From the NCBI RefSeq assembly GCF_002483235.1, contig NZ_DLHN01000027.1:165176-229175 (forward strand): 64,000 nt of DNA. The letters are read 5' to 3'. Origin of the DNA: Pedobacter glucosidilyticus. Lineage in GTDB: Bacteria; Bacteroidota; Bacteroidia; Sphingobacteriales; Sphingobacteriaceae. The notes under the pieces are model-generated. The model ran no database searches and was not told where the DNA came from. It saw only the letters and a list, made by a program, of their open reading frames with translations. Shown here one piece after another: positions 62,917 through 64,000 of this stretch. Numbering within the stretch: position 1 is the first letter of the stretch; each line of letters starts with the position of its first letter. A program made the translations under genes and the position numbers.

Positions 62917-64000
62917 GTTGTTGTAAATATCAGTAGTTCAAAGAATGAAAGCAAATCACAACTTGGCCGGGTTTACCCTGATGCGGAAAAATGTTGTTGT
63001 AAATATCAGTAGTTCAAAGAATGAAAGCAAATCACAACGATAATACAAACCAAACGATTGATTTATTGTTGTTGTAAATATCAGTAGTTCAAAGAATGAA
63101 AGCAAATCACAACAATACAATACTGTTGTAACTCTCTAACAGTGTTGTTGTAAATATCAGTAGTTCAAAGAATGAAAGCAAATCACAACGGATTACAAAC
63201 CCAAACTATACAAGAAACAGTTGTTGTAAATATCAGTAGTTCAAAGAATGAAAGCAAATCACAACCTCTCCATATAACTGGTAAAAGATTCTCTAGTTGT
63301 TGTAAATATCAGTAGTTCAAAGAATGAAAGCAAATCACAACACCACATAAGGGCATTTCCCAAATAACCCTGTTGTTGTAAATATCAGTAGTTCAAAGAA
63401 TGAAAGCAAATCACAACTGCTTGTTTGAATAGTATTCTTTAATGCACGTTGTTGTAAATATCAGTAGTTCAAAGAATGAAAGCAAATCACAACTTATAAG
63501 TTAGGTATTACCTCTTCACTCATGTTGTTGTAAATATCAGTAGTTCAAAGAATGAAAGCAAATCACAACAGAAGTTCATTCATGTTATTGTTAAACTCTG
63601 TTGTTGTAAATATCAGTAGTTCAAAGAATGAAAGCAAATCACAACATGATACTAATGTATATATTATTTTTTTTAGTTGTTGTAAATATCAGTAGTTCAA
63701 AGAATGAAAGCAAATCACAACAATGATAGTGGTATAACGTTTATGAACTCTGTTGTTGTAAATATCAGTAGTTCAAAGAATGAAAGCAAATCACAACTTT
63801 TGTGTATGTGGCCACACAATACTAAATGTTGTTGTAAATATCAGTAGTTCAAAGAATGAAAGCAAATCACAACCAAAAGCGTTCGCGTCCCTGCTGGCGG
63901 ATCGTTGTTGTAAATATCAGTAGTTCAAAGAATGAAAGCAAATCACAACAGCTGCTATAGCTACTCTTAAAAAGTCTTAGTTGTTGTAAATATCAGTAGT
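62917..64000 (-). CRISPR. CRISPR array, type II-C, 14 full repeats and one cut by the window edge
   Basis: The 46-nt repeat reads on the plus strand from GTTGTTGTAAATATCAGTAG to GAAAGCAAATCACAAC; it appears identical in all 14 full copies. The first repeat is 62917-62962, the fourteenth 63904-63949, and a fifteenth starts at 63980 and runs off the window. The 14 spacers are 30 nt, except the second (63039-63067), which is 29 nt. From the tracrRNA the crRNA strand is the minus strand, where each repeat starts GTTGTGATTTGCTTTC. The leader would then be at the far right end, outside the window, and the left end is the trailer. The trailer repeat is nevertheless undamaged. No spacer was seen to match the window by eye. 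Confidence 0.98.

Overview
The window looks like chromosome of a low-GC Bacteroidota, most likely a Sphingobacteriaceae (Pedobacter-like) bacterium. The reasons are paired SusC/SusD genes, a one-piece hybrid two-component regulator, a type IX secretion (T9SS) C-terminal tail, Cys lipoproteins without clear Shine-Dalgarno sites, and a promoter of the Bacteroidetes type (TTTG-N18-TAnnTTTG). No rRNA or tRNA gene was seen.

Layout. 1-3779: the 3' part of one minus-strand SusC/SusD pair, with SusD running off the left edge. 3780-5892: a decayed islet with an operator palindrome, a winged-helix regulator gene, and two beheaded gene starts (a probable nucleotidyltransferase and a type I restriction HsdR) that meet at one deletion scar. 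5893-37662: a large polysaccharide utilization locus (PUL). It holds two GH2 enzymes, a GH116 enzyme, an S1 sulfatase, two paralogous (beta/alpha)-barrel proteins of no recognised family, a SusC/SusD pair with a fasciclin-DNRLRE-CSPG surface lipoprotein, a T9SS-sorted protein, an RbsD/FucU-like lipoprotein, a ROK sugar kinase, an FHS-type sugar transporter, a beta-helix protein and its own hybrid two-component system. The likely flow is binding and import by SusC/D, desulfation and exo-cleavage in the periplasm or at the surface, then monosaccharide uptake by the transporter and phosphorylation by the ROK kinase. Three near-identical sites (9331-9373, 20643-20697, 27174-27228) sit before its transcription units and are candidates for the binding site of that regulator. 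A rotted second copy of the ROK kinase lies just before susC.

37814-56282 is mostly ordinary chromosome: tandem RlpA-like proteins, msrB, four secreted proteins of unknown role beside a LuxR-type response regulator and two tandem TPR histidine kinases, sucD, gpsA, a TolC/HlyD efflux pair, a polysaccharide deacetylase, aconitase and an acyl-ACP desaturase.

56457-64000 is a type II-C CRISPR-Cas locus: tracrRNA (minus strand), cas9, a HIRAN-domain gene, cas1, cas2, and an array of 46-nt repeats that continues past the right edge. The array reads on the minus strand, toward the cas genes. The most interesting points are the HIRAN gene built into the cas operon between cas9 and cas1, a sliding-clamp-like QLELF tail on Cas2, and a degenerate inverted repeat that can form a hairpin with the last repeat of the array.
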